From Opisthocomus hoazin (lineage: Eukaryota > Chordata > Aves > Opisthocomiformes > Opisthocomidae), in NCBI RefSeq assembly GCF_030867145.1, contig NC_134431.1, forward strand, positions 10,431,089 to 10,495,088: a stretch of 64,000 bases of DNA, in the 5' to 3' direction. Below, piece by piece: positions 11,401 through 23,552 of this stretch (its first letter is position 1; each line of letters starts with the position of its first letter). The notes beneath the pieces were generated by a model. The model made no database searches, was not told the origin of the DNA, and saw only the letters and a list, made by a program, of their open reading frames with translations. Made by a program: the position numbers and the translations under genes.

Positions 11401-14400
11401 GTGGGCTTCTCCTTGCCAGCCCAGCACACCCTTTGCAGGTGCGCACCCCCTGATCTGCTTCTCCTGATGCTTTCCTGGCTGGTGGACGTTGCGCTCTCAG
11501 TTCTGCTTTGGCACTGGGGCAGCCTTGGACCACATCATGCCATCTGAATGTCCTTATTTGCATGATATAGTTCAGCTGCACCAGTTTGCTTTTCTTAGCA
11601 AGTACAACTCACAAGGTGCTTGCTTTACACCCCCCCTGCCCTCTCCCTGTTCATCTTGCCTGGTCGCAGTGCAGAGGACCAAGCCCTGTTAGCATGGTCC
11701 CACAGCAGCAGATGCTGCTCACGAGAAGGCTGTGAGAAGTCACTGTAACCTCCACCTGCTCACTCAGGCTTTCTAGCTGCTCTAGGCAGTGGTCAAACTC
11801 CCTGCCCATCCCCACAAATGTCCACGCAACATAATGACCAGGGCGCGCCAGGTTGGAGCCTGAGCAGCAATGGGCCAAGATCTACCCTGAGCTCTGCTAG
11901 AGGGAAAAGCCAGGAAATTATCCCAGCTAACCTGAACTTGGGAAGCTGCACGCCATTCCTCAGCCTGCACCGGATACGCAGAGAAGCAATTCTCTGCCTG
12001 ATCTATTTGCACTCCACCACACTGACAGCATCTCACTCTGTCTGCTCGGCTCACCACCTGCGCGCAGGCTGTCACTTACAGGTTTACGGTGAAGGCGACT
12101 GTCCCCTCTCTGTGTCCTCAGCATGGCTGGTGGCACCTGCAGCTCTGGGAAGCTCCTCCCTGCCGGTGTCCAGCCAGGGTGGCCTTTCCCGTTTGCTCCC
12201 TGGGAGCTTGGGGAATCAAATCAACAGGAATCTTGAGCGAAGCCCATGAATCCCAAACAGAGGTGACACCAGGCAGCTTTAAGCTGTCCCTCCTCACCCC
12301 GGGCTGCACTGGGCCCATCTTTCAGCAGATGTTCAAGCACTGGTAAAACTGTGGTTACCTGTTGTGGGAGCTGGGTGGCCCCAGGCCCTGTGCCTTTGGT
12401 GTGCTCCCTTGGCAAGGGCAGCCTGCAGAAACCAGCACTCCTGCGAGGTTACACCCCAGTGCAAGCCGGGCTCTGGGCATCGAGTACACACGGCTTGGTT
12501 GCACAGAGACCACCAGATCGTTTACGAGGGGAGCACAGTGGCTCTGGGGGTGGGAGATCATTGTTTTCTCCCTTTACGAGATCAATCACTTCAATAAAAG
12601 GATGTTCCTTGATAGCTGGAACTGACCCTGCGATGTGAGCCCTTCACGAGCTTTCACACCCAGGATTCAAGCTGAATCTCTCCCTTTACTGACTGTCCAG
12701 GGGAGATTTACGTTATCCCTTGAGATTTTCACTGACAATCCCAACTTGTTGGGCAGTGCTGGAAATCCCTAGCAGGAAAAAGCGAAGCATTTCCCAACCT
12801 TTCTTCACCTGCTCTGTGTGAATCTTGAACCTAGCCTCAAATCCTTGCCACACGACAGAGTGACCCATAAAGAACAGCAAAATAAGTAGGGCTTCTGTTC
12901 AGATTTTGTTTAAAACCTTGTGAGCCATTTTATCTTAAGAAAAAGTAGCAATGGCAAATCTGGGCTTTAGCAGAAGACAAAAGTTTGCCGGCTGCGAGAC
13001 AGACAGCTAGGGGATCTCAGGCTTTAACCGCAGGGAGCAGGCAGCACTGACAGGATGCTGCAGAGAAGTTACCAGATGAGATTCCTCCATCACAAGGAAG
13101 AAGAAAAGGTTGGAGCCCTCCCTTTTTCAGACCACCGTCTAAAAGGTTTGTCAGGAAATGGGCTTTCCTCCCCACCAGCACATGCAGGAACAGGCAGGGC
13201 AGGGTGACAACATCACTCAGATGCATATTCATAAACGCCAGGGTGAAAAAGCTGCTTCAGAGTATTTAATTTCACAGCTAACGAAAATCCAATCTCAATG
13301 TGCTTTCCATGATAAATGTCCTTAGGAGCCCACCTCTCCCTTCCTTGTGTGCCAAAGCATTTTAATTGACGATAAGGTTAAATTTATCAGAAAACCATGA
13401 AGTTATCAGGCCCACAGTATGACACTGAGGATGTGGAAAGGGAAGGAGGGAGGAGGTTTTGCTACATATTCATCAGCTTCTAAGCTTCTCTTCAGAATTT
13501 CTTGAGAAAGTGATTCTTTCTTTCCCCTTAACCACAAACAGATAAAAACTGGACAGAGATTTGGGATAAAGGCACTCAGCATCAGCCTAGCTCTGCCTGG
13601 GGCACCGAGTTACACCCCTTGCGCATCCAAGCACCCTCAGCGTTGTCCGTTGCTCTGACCACCCCTACGCACACCAGGCTGCAAGGAAGGGAGCTGCGGT
13701 TTCTGGTGACGAGAGCCCTGCAGCAGTGCAAGCCGGGTGAGACCCCGCCAAGGGGTCAGAGTGCTGGAGATGTCCCAGGCTGCAGAGCGGCACCCAGGAG
13801 TGGGACGGGGAGTCCCTCGCCCTGGGGGCAAAGCTGGTGCAGAGGAGAGAATCCAGTGGGAGAGGAGGACGTGGAGGTGCTGGGGGCTGGGAGCCCCCTC
13901 TGTACTATGGGTGGGCAGGAGGACGGAGCGCTGGTGGTGAAAGGGGGCTGCTGGGTTCTTCTCCTTCAGAGAGCACCCTGGATGCTAAATGCTTCACAGC
14001 ACAGTGAAAATAATCTCCCTTACTCTGCTGTGCTCTTGGGAGGGTAAAGAGTGTCCACGGTACAGGGACAGGTGATTTATACCTCCCTGTACCAGACCTA
14101 GTGACTCTGGCCATGAGAATGATGTCCTTCATTAACCTAATTGGAAACAACCTTTATTTAGGGCTGAGCAAATCATTCCTGAAATTCTCATAATGCACAG
14201 TTCTCCCCCAGGGCATATTTCATTCTTCCTCAAGAGCCCTTGGAAGCAGACGTGCTGAACACAGCACATGCACACCACCTCCACCGGGTGCTTCAGCGAA
14301 GCACGCGCGTCTTAAGAACACGGAGCCTGGGAAAAAGGAGCAACTGTGGCCACACAGCTGCACTGGTGACGAGACAGGGCAAGGCTCAGCATGAATGGTC

Positions 14401-16180
14401 TGGAAGGAGTTGTTCCCGCTCCTCAGCGTGCATGCACACACGCAGCAAAGGAAGGAGAGAACTGGCAAAGCTTGCAGGACACTGTTTCCCTCAGATCACT
14501 GGCAGGTCTCCATCCTGCAATACATCAAGGGAGCTACAAGTGTCCTGTGAGCTCAAGCTGGCAAAAGGTAACAATCACCCAGGGGAGAGGAACTTCTATT
14601 TCTGACATATTACTTGGGATAGGCCTTATTTTTATAGGTGTGCTTGAGCTATTTGTAAAGCACACATCTCTCACTGTAATCACAGAAAACGATAAAAATG
14701 CATCTCTTGCACTGACAGATACGCTGATGTCATTGACACATGGACAACAAATCAGTTTTATAGAAATACGGAGAGCTATCATTTTTGCATCTGAAAATAA
14801 ATCATAAACTCGATCCTCTGTACTTATGGCAGCTACGTGCAGCCTGCAGTCAAGTGAAGTTAGGATCAGTACAAAAACTATTGCAAAAATCTCAGCCTTT
14901 CCCCCGCTGCTTTCAGTGGGGGCTTGGAAAGCCTCTGCCCCCCGACGCAGCAGGAGGTGGTGCCTGTGTCTGAGCTCCTCTGCGAGGGGATGCTGGGGCC
15001 TCTTCGCGCCTGGCCCCAGGAGGTGCTTACATGGTCTTTACCCTTCTGGAAACAAACCAGCGAGTAACCTGCTCCCCTGCCAGTGCACAAACCTGTACTG
15101 GTTCTGCTCGCCTGCTGGAAACCTGCCCGAGGCCTCCCCCAGTCTGAGCCGCTCCCTCCGGTGAGTGTGCGGCAGAGGGGGAATCCTGCTCCAGCCTCCC
15201 CCTCTGCTGTCATGTTCAGTGGAGGGTCACAGGCTGCAGAAGCGCCAGTGCAGGTACTAAACACGTCCACACTCATTTCTGACAGAACCAGCTGCTGGAG
15301 TGTTCTTCCAACTCAAAGACATTTCAAAAACATTTCCAAAACGTGACTATGCTCAATCAAGACTAAATTTGTCACCCCTCTTGGAAGGGACTTCAGACGA
15401 GACTGTCTCATCAGGGGCTGCCCAGCTGGCACAGCGCAGCCCTTTAAAATCAAACTGCTTGGCCACGTAGTCTTTGGGCATACAAAGCTGCTGTTGAATT
15501 TGATTAAAGCTCTGTTGCTCAGACTCTGTTCTGAGACGAGACAGACTGTGAAAGCTCCTTTCCCCTCAATTTAATCAGACTTCAAAATGAGATGAAGTTT
15601 TCCAAGCAGCTGCTGCCACAGGTACATTACCAGGAAGCCCTCGTGTTCTGCATCCCAGACCCTACTCTTGTGTCCACAGGAAGAATCAAACCTAAGCTGA
15701 CGTCCGATGCCCACATCTGGCACCTGGGAGGACACCGGCATGGCTGGACTGACCCGATCACACGCACTCTGCCTACCTGAAAAACCATACATTTTATTTC
15801 GTGTGATTGTTGGTTTTGCCCTGTTCCTCCCCAGACTTTTCTTCAGCCAACGTGCCACAAAGCCAGAGCCGTTCTTGGAGAGGAGGAGGAAACCTGAGGA
15901 GCCTGGACACTCAGCTGACCCCCAGTCTCTTTCCATAGTAAATAGCAGGAATCGATTCCCGCAGTTCCTAGCCCAGGGAAGCTCAGACACTGCTGCCTGC
16001 CTGGCCAACACAGCAACCCTCAGAAGTCACAGCAGAGCAAGGGAGCACAGCGGAGTGCCCGCTCAGTCTCTGCAGGAGGGACTGCAGTGGAAGGCAAGGC
16101 AGCCCTTGGTCCCCGACCTGAAACCACTCTGTCGGTTACAGAGTTTCCCTGTGCCAGCGCTGCCCACCCCTACTGCTTAC
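8433..16180. other. Non-coding region upstream of the opsin start codon
   Basis: No coding exon of a recognised family is seen here. If the inferred first exon in the 16.2-17.05 kb CpG island is correct, this is the opsin's first intron. It holds AT-rich tracts that look selectively maintained, for example around 9230-9400, 9960-10030, 12900-13420 and 14590-14800. Several frames stay open for 60-140 codons, but none has a recognisable domain or splice partner. Confidence 0.45.
13311..13407. promoter_or_regulatory. Cluster of four GATA core motifs
   Basis: Within 97 bases there are GATAAA (13311), GATAAG (13371), TTATC (13384) and TTATC (13403), two in each orientation, beside a TTTAATTGAC homeodomain-like site at about 13360. 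This density suggests an enhancer, possibly of the opsin. The motif is short and chance is not excluded. Confidence 0.3.
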
Positions 16181-16199
16181 AGACAAAACAATTCTGCTT

Positions 16200-17050
16200 T
16201 CGGCCCCCCCGGCAGCCACCCAGGGCTCCCCAAGTCCCTTTGAGACGGGGCGTAACCCCCTGCAGACGCGCACCCCAAAGCTGTCGGCGAGGCGTGCCGC
16301 TCGCACACGCGCAGGGTGGGGAACAGCGGGGCACCCACGGCTGGCACTGCCGGTCCCCCACGGCCCCGGTACCGGGCTCCACCGTCCCGGGGCACGCAGC
16401 TGCGGGGCCAGGCGCCCTGCCCTTCCCGCTCGCCCACGGGGACCGCGTCCCTCCCCCGCGGCCGCGTCCCCTACCCTCACCTTACCTTCCCCGCGGCAGC
16501 CCCCGCCGCAGCCCGCTCCGCTCTCCGCCGCCACAAGCACAAACTTACCGGGGCTCCGCGGGGCGGGGGGGGAGCGCGGCGGCTGCCACCGCGGTTCAGC
16601 ACCGACGGCCGCGGACAGCTCCGCCCCGCCCTGCCCGCCCCGGCCCCCGGGCTGGGAGGGTGCGGGACGCCGTCCCCACAGGCGGGGCAGCCCCTGTGCT
16701 CGGCGCGGACACCCGCCTCTCCCCGCACCCCTGCGGGCACCCAGCCCAGGCACCCCCCTCCCCAGCCGCCCATCCCCGCGAACTGGCCTCGGACAGCAAG
16801 GGAAACTGAGGCACGGGGAGGGCAGTGCAAAGCAGCCCCCCGTGGCCCTCAGCATCCCCAGGCTCGCTGCTCGCCGCCCTCGGCCACCCCCTCTCACCCC
16901 CCGGCAAGGCAGGCAGGCTGGCAGTGCACCCACCTCTCCCTGAAGATCTGGCTCACCCCATGCCGCGTCGTGAGGTGCTCCAAGGACACGCTCGGAGAGA
17001 CGGAGGAGGCGAGGAGGTGGGGATCGCTGCGCTGAGCCCGTCGCCAATCC
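16200..17050. promoter_or_regulatory. CpG island, possible opsin first exon and promoter
   Basis: A sharp rise in GC and CpG content marks an isolated island between AT-richer flanks. On the minus strand it contains a near-perfect splice donor, CCCCG|GTAAGTTT, with the exon ending at 16549, and a second, GGTAAGG, near 16489-16483. This fits a non-coding first exon spliced to the acceptor just before the opsin ATG, about 8.1 kb away. It could equally be the promoter of an unannotated lncRNA. No protein is supported. Confidence 0.45.
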
Positions 17051-19289
17051 GGGCTGGGTTTTGTTTTCCACCCAAATCATTTGACCTCTCTCTGCTTGGC
17101 AACACACGAGTCCCGGCCATCACTTGGCCACACGTTTTGTCAGTTCTCTCCACACGAAGAGCTTTCCCTTGGTTGCCAGTTAGAAACGGGAGCAATACCA
17201 AAAATTCTAGTGCTCATTTTTAGAGCTCCAAATATTGTCAGGACTGCTGGTCAGCTTGGATTTGGCTGCTTAAATTTGCTTCAGAAAGGAACCTCGAAGC
17301 TGGAGAAATGGACAGCAATAGCACAGCAATAGTCTTATGTACTCTATGTGCTTTGGAAGGAGCCTTCATGAGAAACATTTATGGGCTAAACCGCTATGTA
17401 AATAGATACATAGTGAGATTATTACAAACTGAAAGTTAGTTGTTCTTTGTGTTCCAAAAACACAAAGGCTTCGGCCAAGTCTGAGGCCCTGTTGTGCAGT
17501 TCCCTCCACATAGCCAGAGTTAACCCAAAGAGGCCGACATCGATCAGGGAACATGCCCTGTTTTCTCCCTTTCCCCTGGGATGGACCTGAAGCACGACGT
17601 TCGGTGACGTGCCAAGGGACACAGAGAGTCCCCAGCAGAGTCACAAGCTCAAATAGGAGCAGCAGCACTTTCCACTCCACACTGTGCTGTACACAGGGAC
17701 TGCAAATAGTTACTAAACTTTGCGGGTATGTTTGCACAATTCCTTTTTTTTTTGGCATAGTTTCCTTGGGAAACAGACCTCCACCTCAGTCCGTCTTCCC
17801 TCAGCAACACCACTCCATTCATCAGCCATTCTCCCCCACATTTGGAACAGGGATTGAAGTCTTTGAGATAATTTAGATCCCACTTGGTTCGTGCAGTGGG
17901 GAAAGACCCAAAGGAACCGGCTGAGAAGGTGAGCAAGGTCAGTGGAGACACCAGGGACAGGCAGCTGATGGGGCAGCACGTAGACCCCTGCCTGAGCCTC
18001 CCTTCTTGTCTGCAAGAGGTTTCTCGAGAGAGAGATGGAGCAGCCAAGGGTTACAGAGGTGACAGGACAGAAAACCAAACCCACAGGGAACTAGACTTCA
18101 TAAGGTCAGTTGTCCATGGAACAGCTTTTTTTCTTCAAGCCTAAGCACGTGGTGAGCTGTGCTGAAACCCAGACCTACCACACTCTTTCAACATTGGTTT
18201 TTCATGGCAAAGGTCAAGGCACAGAGCAAGTCTTTAAAGGAGTACTTCTGAACCAGGATTTAACAAACTGGTCAATTTCTAGAAATCAAAATTAACCTGA
18301 AGCATAATTCTTTGCTGCAAATCCTAGAGATTTTGGTACAGCCTATGTTCTCTCAACCATCTACTTTTGTTCTTTAAGCTCTCCCTTCTTCTTCCTCCCC
18401 CTCCCCCTGAAAAAACAACCAGAGAGAAAGAATGACTATTCAAGCTATAAGTTCCCCAAAGGAACAACCACCCAATCGGCAGAAAACGACCACAGGACGC
18501 TGGCAGCATTACAAAGACAGCAGAAGAGGTATGTCAAACCTACACAATGTCACCTGTCCCAGACTTCATATTTCTGGCTGCCAGCCAGCAGAGTCCGAAG
18601 GGGAGAAGGCTCGCCAAGCAGGTTGCAGCCTGTGCTTAGGCAGGCAGCGCAGGGAGCCCTGTTCCCCTTTCAACAACAGCACTAATCACAGCTTTGGGAC
18701 TCTAATCCTGTTTCATTTTTCTGTCGCTCCCTCTCTGCCCCGTGGGCCATGGGCAAAAACTAACCAGAAGCTTTTGATTCCTCTTCAGCCACCTCCTGGA
18801 GAGACCTACTCGAGTTCAATCTCGAGACTGTAAGTGCTTAGCTTTGCTCCCAATCCATCGGAGCCCATTTGTACCAGCCGAGGCAGCTTTGTAGAGCAGA
18901 TCCCACCGCTCTAAGGTCTCGGTTCCAGCTACGCCCCCAAAAGAGACCAGAGTTTAGTTCTCCAAATGCCTGTTTAATCCTGTTCCGTGGTCAAGAACAG
19001 CTTCCCTCTTGGAAGATACTTTCTCCAGATGCTTTTGTAAGTCTGTGCTAACCAAGTAAAACAAGCCTTTTCATGTAATTAAACATTTAGGTTTTTAAGC
19101 ATACGTTTGCAGAATTTGCAGGGGAACAGCAGCAAGCCCAGGGACAGGGGAACTCCCCTGCTCACCGGTGAGCCAGAAGTACATTGCAGCTGTTGGTAGG
19201 ACCTCCACTTTAACAACACCAGCCTCCAGACCCGGGAGTAAGCATTGCATTCCAGCTTTCACCTTTGAAATAAAGCTTATGGGCTCTTT

Positions 19290-19545
19290 TCATAGAATCA
19301 TTCACATTGGAAAAGACCTCTAAGATCATCAAGTCCAACCATCAACCCAACCACTACCATGCCTGAAAAACCAAGTCCTGAAGTGTCATATCTACAGGTT
19401 TTCTGAACACCTAAGGGGATGGTGACTCCACCACTTCCCTTGGCAGCCTGTTCCAATGCTTTGCCACTCTCAGTAAAGAAATTTTTCCTAATATCCAATC
19501 TAAACCTCCCCTGACAAAACTTGAGGCCACGTCCCTTGCAAAGAA
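19290..19545 (-). mobile_element. CR1 LINE 3' end, minus orientation
   Basis: Begins with TCATAGAATCAT, the reverse complement of the CR1 terminal repeat. It continues through the well-known reverse-strand CR1 text (AAGACCTCTAAGATCATCAAGTCCAACC) and ends in the region covering FRLDIRKNFF on the minus strand. It is truncated and diverged. Confidence 0.92.
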
Positions 19546-22500
19546 CTTGAAAATGGAAAGAAACCAATGAAATCAAAGTACTATGGCTCTTCAAAACGGG
19601 TATCTGGGTTCTCCTTCAGCCAAGAGAAACTGGTAGGGGAAGGAAATGCACAGGCACATGCACACATCTGCGTGCACATGCTAAATCTTCCTGTTCAGAG
19701 GAACCCAGTAAGTCAAGTTACAGCTAGAGAATAACACGGCTCACCTCCTAAAGCTTTCAACCAGCTCTATGCAGAGTGACAAAAATCTACAAAAGTTGCC
19801 TTGTTTTGCAGCTGCGCGAATGCAACGTTTCATTCGCTGCTGCTTACTCAGGCTTTCAGCCCTCTAGGGCAGGTCGCTGCTGCCTCGGCACGCTGCTCGG
19901 CTCTCCTGCTCCCCAGCTGCCCCGGCCAGCACGCCCGTATCACTTTTGCACCGGGTGAAGAGGGGACAGTGCAGCCCAGCTGCTACCCATCCGCAGTGCT
20001 GTGCGGCACGGTGCCCTTGCCCAGCCCCAACTCAGCATTTCTGCGGTCCAGATGGTGCAAAGTAACCTGAAACCCATATCCCTCTGCCTTTTAGAAACTA
20101 CCAGCTCACCACCAGACATAGGACCCTCTCCTGGGAGCACCCCGTGAAAATGCTGGCAGCACAACTCTGATAGCGTTGGAGATAAGATGAAACTTTGAGA
20201 ACCACTAGCCTGGCTGCGCTTGGACTTCCTTCCTTGTGGTTCTGCCCCTGTGCTGGAAGACACTGCAAGAATTTCTAAGTGTTTAGTCATTTAAACTACA
20301 TAATTGTGCACCTAATTTGTATGTGCAAACGCTACAACCTTTTCCATGCAAACTGGGCATTTTGACACACAACCATTCATTACGGAGATGCATTAATTTA
20401 CTTGTGTAGTAACTGGACATGGAAAACAGACACACAGCCATGGCTCTCTGGTGCATACCAACCCTGATGCCAAATACTGCCCCGGCAGCAACCTCTGGGA
20501 ACTCTCACCCTCACTGCAGTACGTGCTTTGTGACAGCAAGCCAGCAAAGCTGGTTTTAAGAGGCCAAGGACAAGACGATACACGGCCACAGGCAGTGTTG
20601 CCAGGTGCTCAGTTCTCTGTATCTTTCTTCCATCTCTGGCCTTTTTTTTGCATTGGTGAAATGAAAAAGCATTCCTTGGCATACCGAAGGGACATGGCAG
20701 ATCATCTGTTTTCTGAGACAAATGAGGAGGGATGCTGCTGCCCAGCAAAAGACAGCAAGCCAGCTGATCAGATCTGTAAGGAATTAGCTTAGATAAGGAT
20801 AAGACAAACAAACATCAGCTGGGGATAGGGAATATCCTGGGAAAACAGCGGAAATTCTCCCATACCAGGAGACTAAAATGATTCAAAGGGGGAAAAAAAA
20901 GAAGAAACAAACAGATTGGTGTGGTGGAGAGTCAATTCCCATGCTTGCTCTGCGGTGGAACAGGTGTCTAAGAGACCACCCAGCTGTCATCATTAGAAGA
21001 AAATTCCAACATCATACATAAGATATCCTAATTGCTACATCTAATTACGAGGAAGAGTAAATCACCCAGAAAAAATTATCTGTCAAACAGAGTATAAACA
21101 CATAATTGACAACCAAAGTGAGAGCCATCATACATCGTCAGAGGAAGCTGCTGTGTATAAAAAGACACTACCTATATTCGTGAAGTAGAAGAGTGCTTCT
21201 GGAGTTATTGTAAAGTCCTATTAATCTGATAAATCTTTAAATATTTACACAAACTTGGTCAAAAATGAAAACTTCGTCAGGTATATTTTCTCAAACTGAA
21301 GACCAGTAGGATCCTGCCTTATCAAACTGGATTTTGCTAAAGCAGCTGGACAGATGTTTATAACTGTGCTTTGTGAAACATCTGGAACTAATCTAATTGA
21401 AGAACTTTTAATTGGCCGTAAATTTCCTCAATAACACAAAACTCTAGACCACCTGCCATCACCACAGATAGGTCTAACCAAATGAGGGTCCCTACAGCAA
21501 CAGCATGAACTCTGCACCTTGCCCCTACAGCTCGGATTTTTATACCTTTATTCATTTCTTGCTCTTCCTCCATCAAAGGCCAGGTAAAGTAAAACAGAGT
21601 TACTGTTGCTCAGGGATGATGCCTTCATCGGGACCCGAGCTCCAGGCCCCAAGCCCCCCTCGGGCCTCACCCTTACCACTCTCAGAGCGTGACTCGCAGC
21701 AATCTCCAGCCTCAGCCTGCAGCTCAGCCCCAGCTCAGGAGGCCCCAGTGGACTCCTGGGGCCGGTGCTGCTGCTGATGGTGACCATCTGCCCTTCAGCG
21801 GCCAAACCAGCCTGCGTCCCACGGCAAGACGGCTATGCTGGCACTGGTGACAGGTCTGAGCATGAGCTGTGGCCAGACAGGCTGCTTTACGGGCTCTGCT
21901 GCTCAATCAAGCAGCCCTTCCAGTCTGTGACAGTCACTTTAAAGACCAAGGCTGAGATTTTTTGGCTTCTGCCTTTTGAACAGAAAGCTCTGTGGATGTG
22001 TTACCTGCATCCACAAGCTGCTTCAGCTACATAAAAATGCTATTAGGCTTTTCCTTGTTACTGATCCATCGCCAAAGCAGCCAGTTTCATCGCACAGACC
22101 TCCTACGTTCCCAAACTGTTATTGGTCCTTTGATGTATTTATCCATTTTGTTTTTAAGAAGTGAAAGGCTAATGTAGTTCAGATTTCCATTTAGGATTTT
22201 TACAGCACTACAGCTGGGAGGTCATTTGTGAATTTATTGGATTTTAGTCCTTTGGAGGTACAAATGTTTTATTTTAAAATTAGATGAGGTTATCCAGTAC
22301 CCTCTCTGTGAGCACTTCCACCCTTGATAAAAACACTGAGGGACTAAGAGGCAGGATGGACTCTACATCGTTGCAGTCAGTCATGAGGCTGAGACTATAC
22401 TGAAATCCATGGACTTCCAGGGTCTGAGGATTTTTCTAAAAGTGGCCTGTTCCTGATTAGTAATGGCATTTAATCCATCCCTAATGATCTCCTTGGCTTG

Positions 22501-23439
22501 AGTTGAGTCTTGAATCACAATTTTATGCCCTCAGTCTTAAGTCATGGTGTTTCTCTTCCTTTTTGTGAACAGACATGGTTACACCCACTTTAAAGGTCGC
22601 TGGCAACGGCAGTACTGAATACAGTATCAACACAGGTAATTATTCAGGCAACACGTCCATGAAACCTGTATTGTTGGCAGATAACTTTGCTTAAAAATAG
22701 CTATTCCTACTTACACGAGTGACCTTTACAGGCAATGAAACTCTGCATGTAGAACTTAAACCCGCACAACTTGTCTCATCACACATTTCAGCTTTAAAAA
22801 GGGACAGGCATTCCTATTAGAAAACTGTAAGGAGACAACACTTCTGTAAGTATGACACTTACTAACATCCAGGAACATTAGAAACTCAGGGCTTGAGCAG
22901 CACATGAAAACATCAGCACAAAATTCTCGAGTTTGAACATTAAGATCATTTTAACGCACTGAACATTGATGGCAGGAGTAGATAACTGTCCATATGCATC
23001 CCTTGGCACATCGCATGGCAGCAGCGGCACTTCTAAATGCCCAGTGAAACACTTCATTTCCGTTCCAATGACTTCTAGGAACAAAGTCTTACAGAAATCT
23101 CTCAGATGAGAAGACCCTCAGTGCAAAGCCAAGAAAAAAAAAAATGCTACCACACTTGAATCATTCTTTGCAGAGTCGGGTGTTTCAGCTAAAAGGTGGT
23201 TTATAACGAAACAGGCGGCTCGGACTAGAGGGGCCGGCGTACAGGAAGGAGCCCGATACTTCCCGCAGTCCCCGCTGCAGCGACATTCGGGTGCGGCAGA
23301 GGAACAGAGTTTGATTGTCTTCAATCACTACAACTAGATTTTCCAGAGCTTTCAACTGATGCCCTTGGTAACTCAGCCCAGCCCCTGGCTGGCACACAGA
23401 GATGTTAACTGGACCATGCCCAGTGACCCTGTACTGGCG

Positions 23440-23552
23440 GGAAGATTTGCTTCCAGCATTAGGACTCTCAGTTTCCTTGGTCACCTCTGGTTGCCTCAGT
23501 TTCCCTCTCAGAAGAAAGCAAATTGCAGGGATGTTGTGAGGCATAATTTAAA
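23440..23552 (+). mobile_element. MIR-like SINE remnant
   Basis: The segment GCCTCAGTTTCCCTCTCAG, then a spacer, then GGGATGTTGTGAGGCATAA follows the order of the MIR core (CCTCAGTTTCCTCATCTG ... GGGTTGTTGTGAGGAT). Old and diverged, so edges are approximate. Confidence 0.65.

Noticed and set aside
16136-17107. Long open frames on both strands (up to 323 codons) in the 16-17 kb CpG island
   Set aside because: Low-complexity translation, several overlapping frames open at once, no recognisable domain or splice structure.
17366-17758. 130-codon minus-strand frame
   Set aside because: No domain, no conserved motif and no partner exons; length is compatible with chance in 64 kb.
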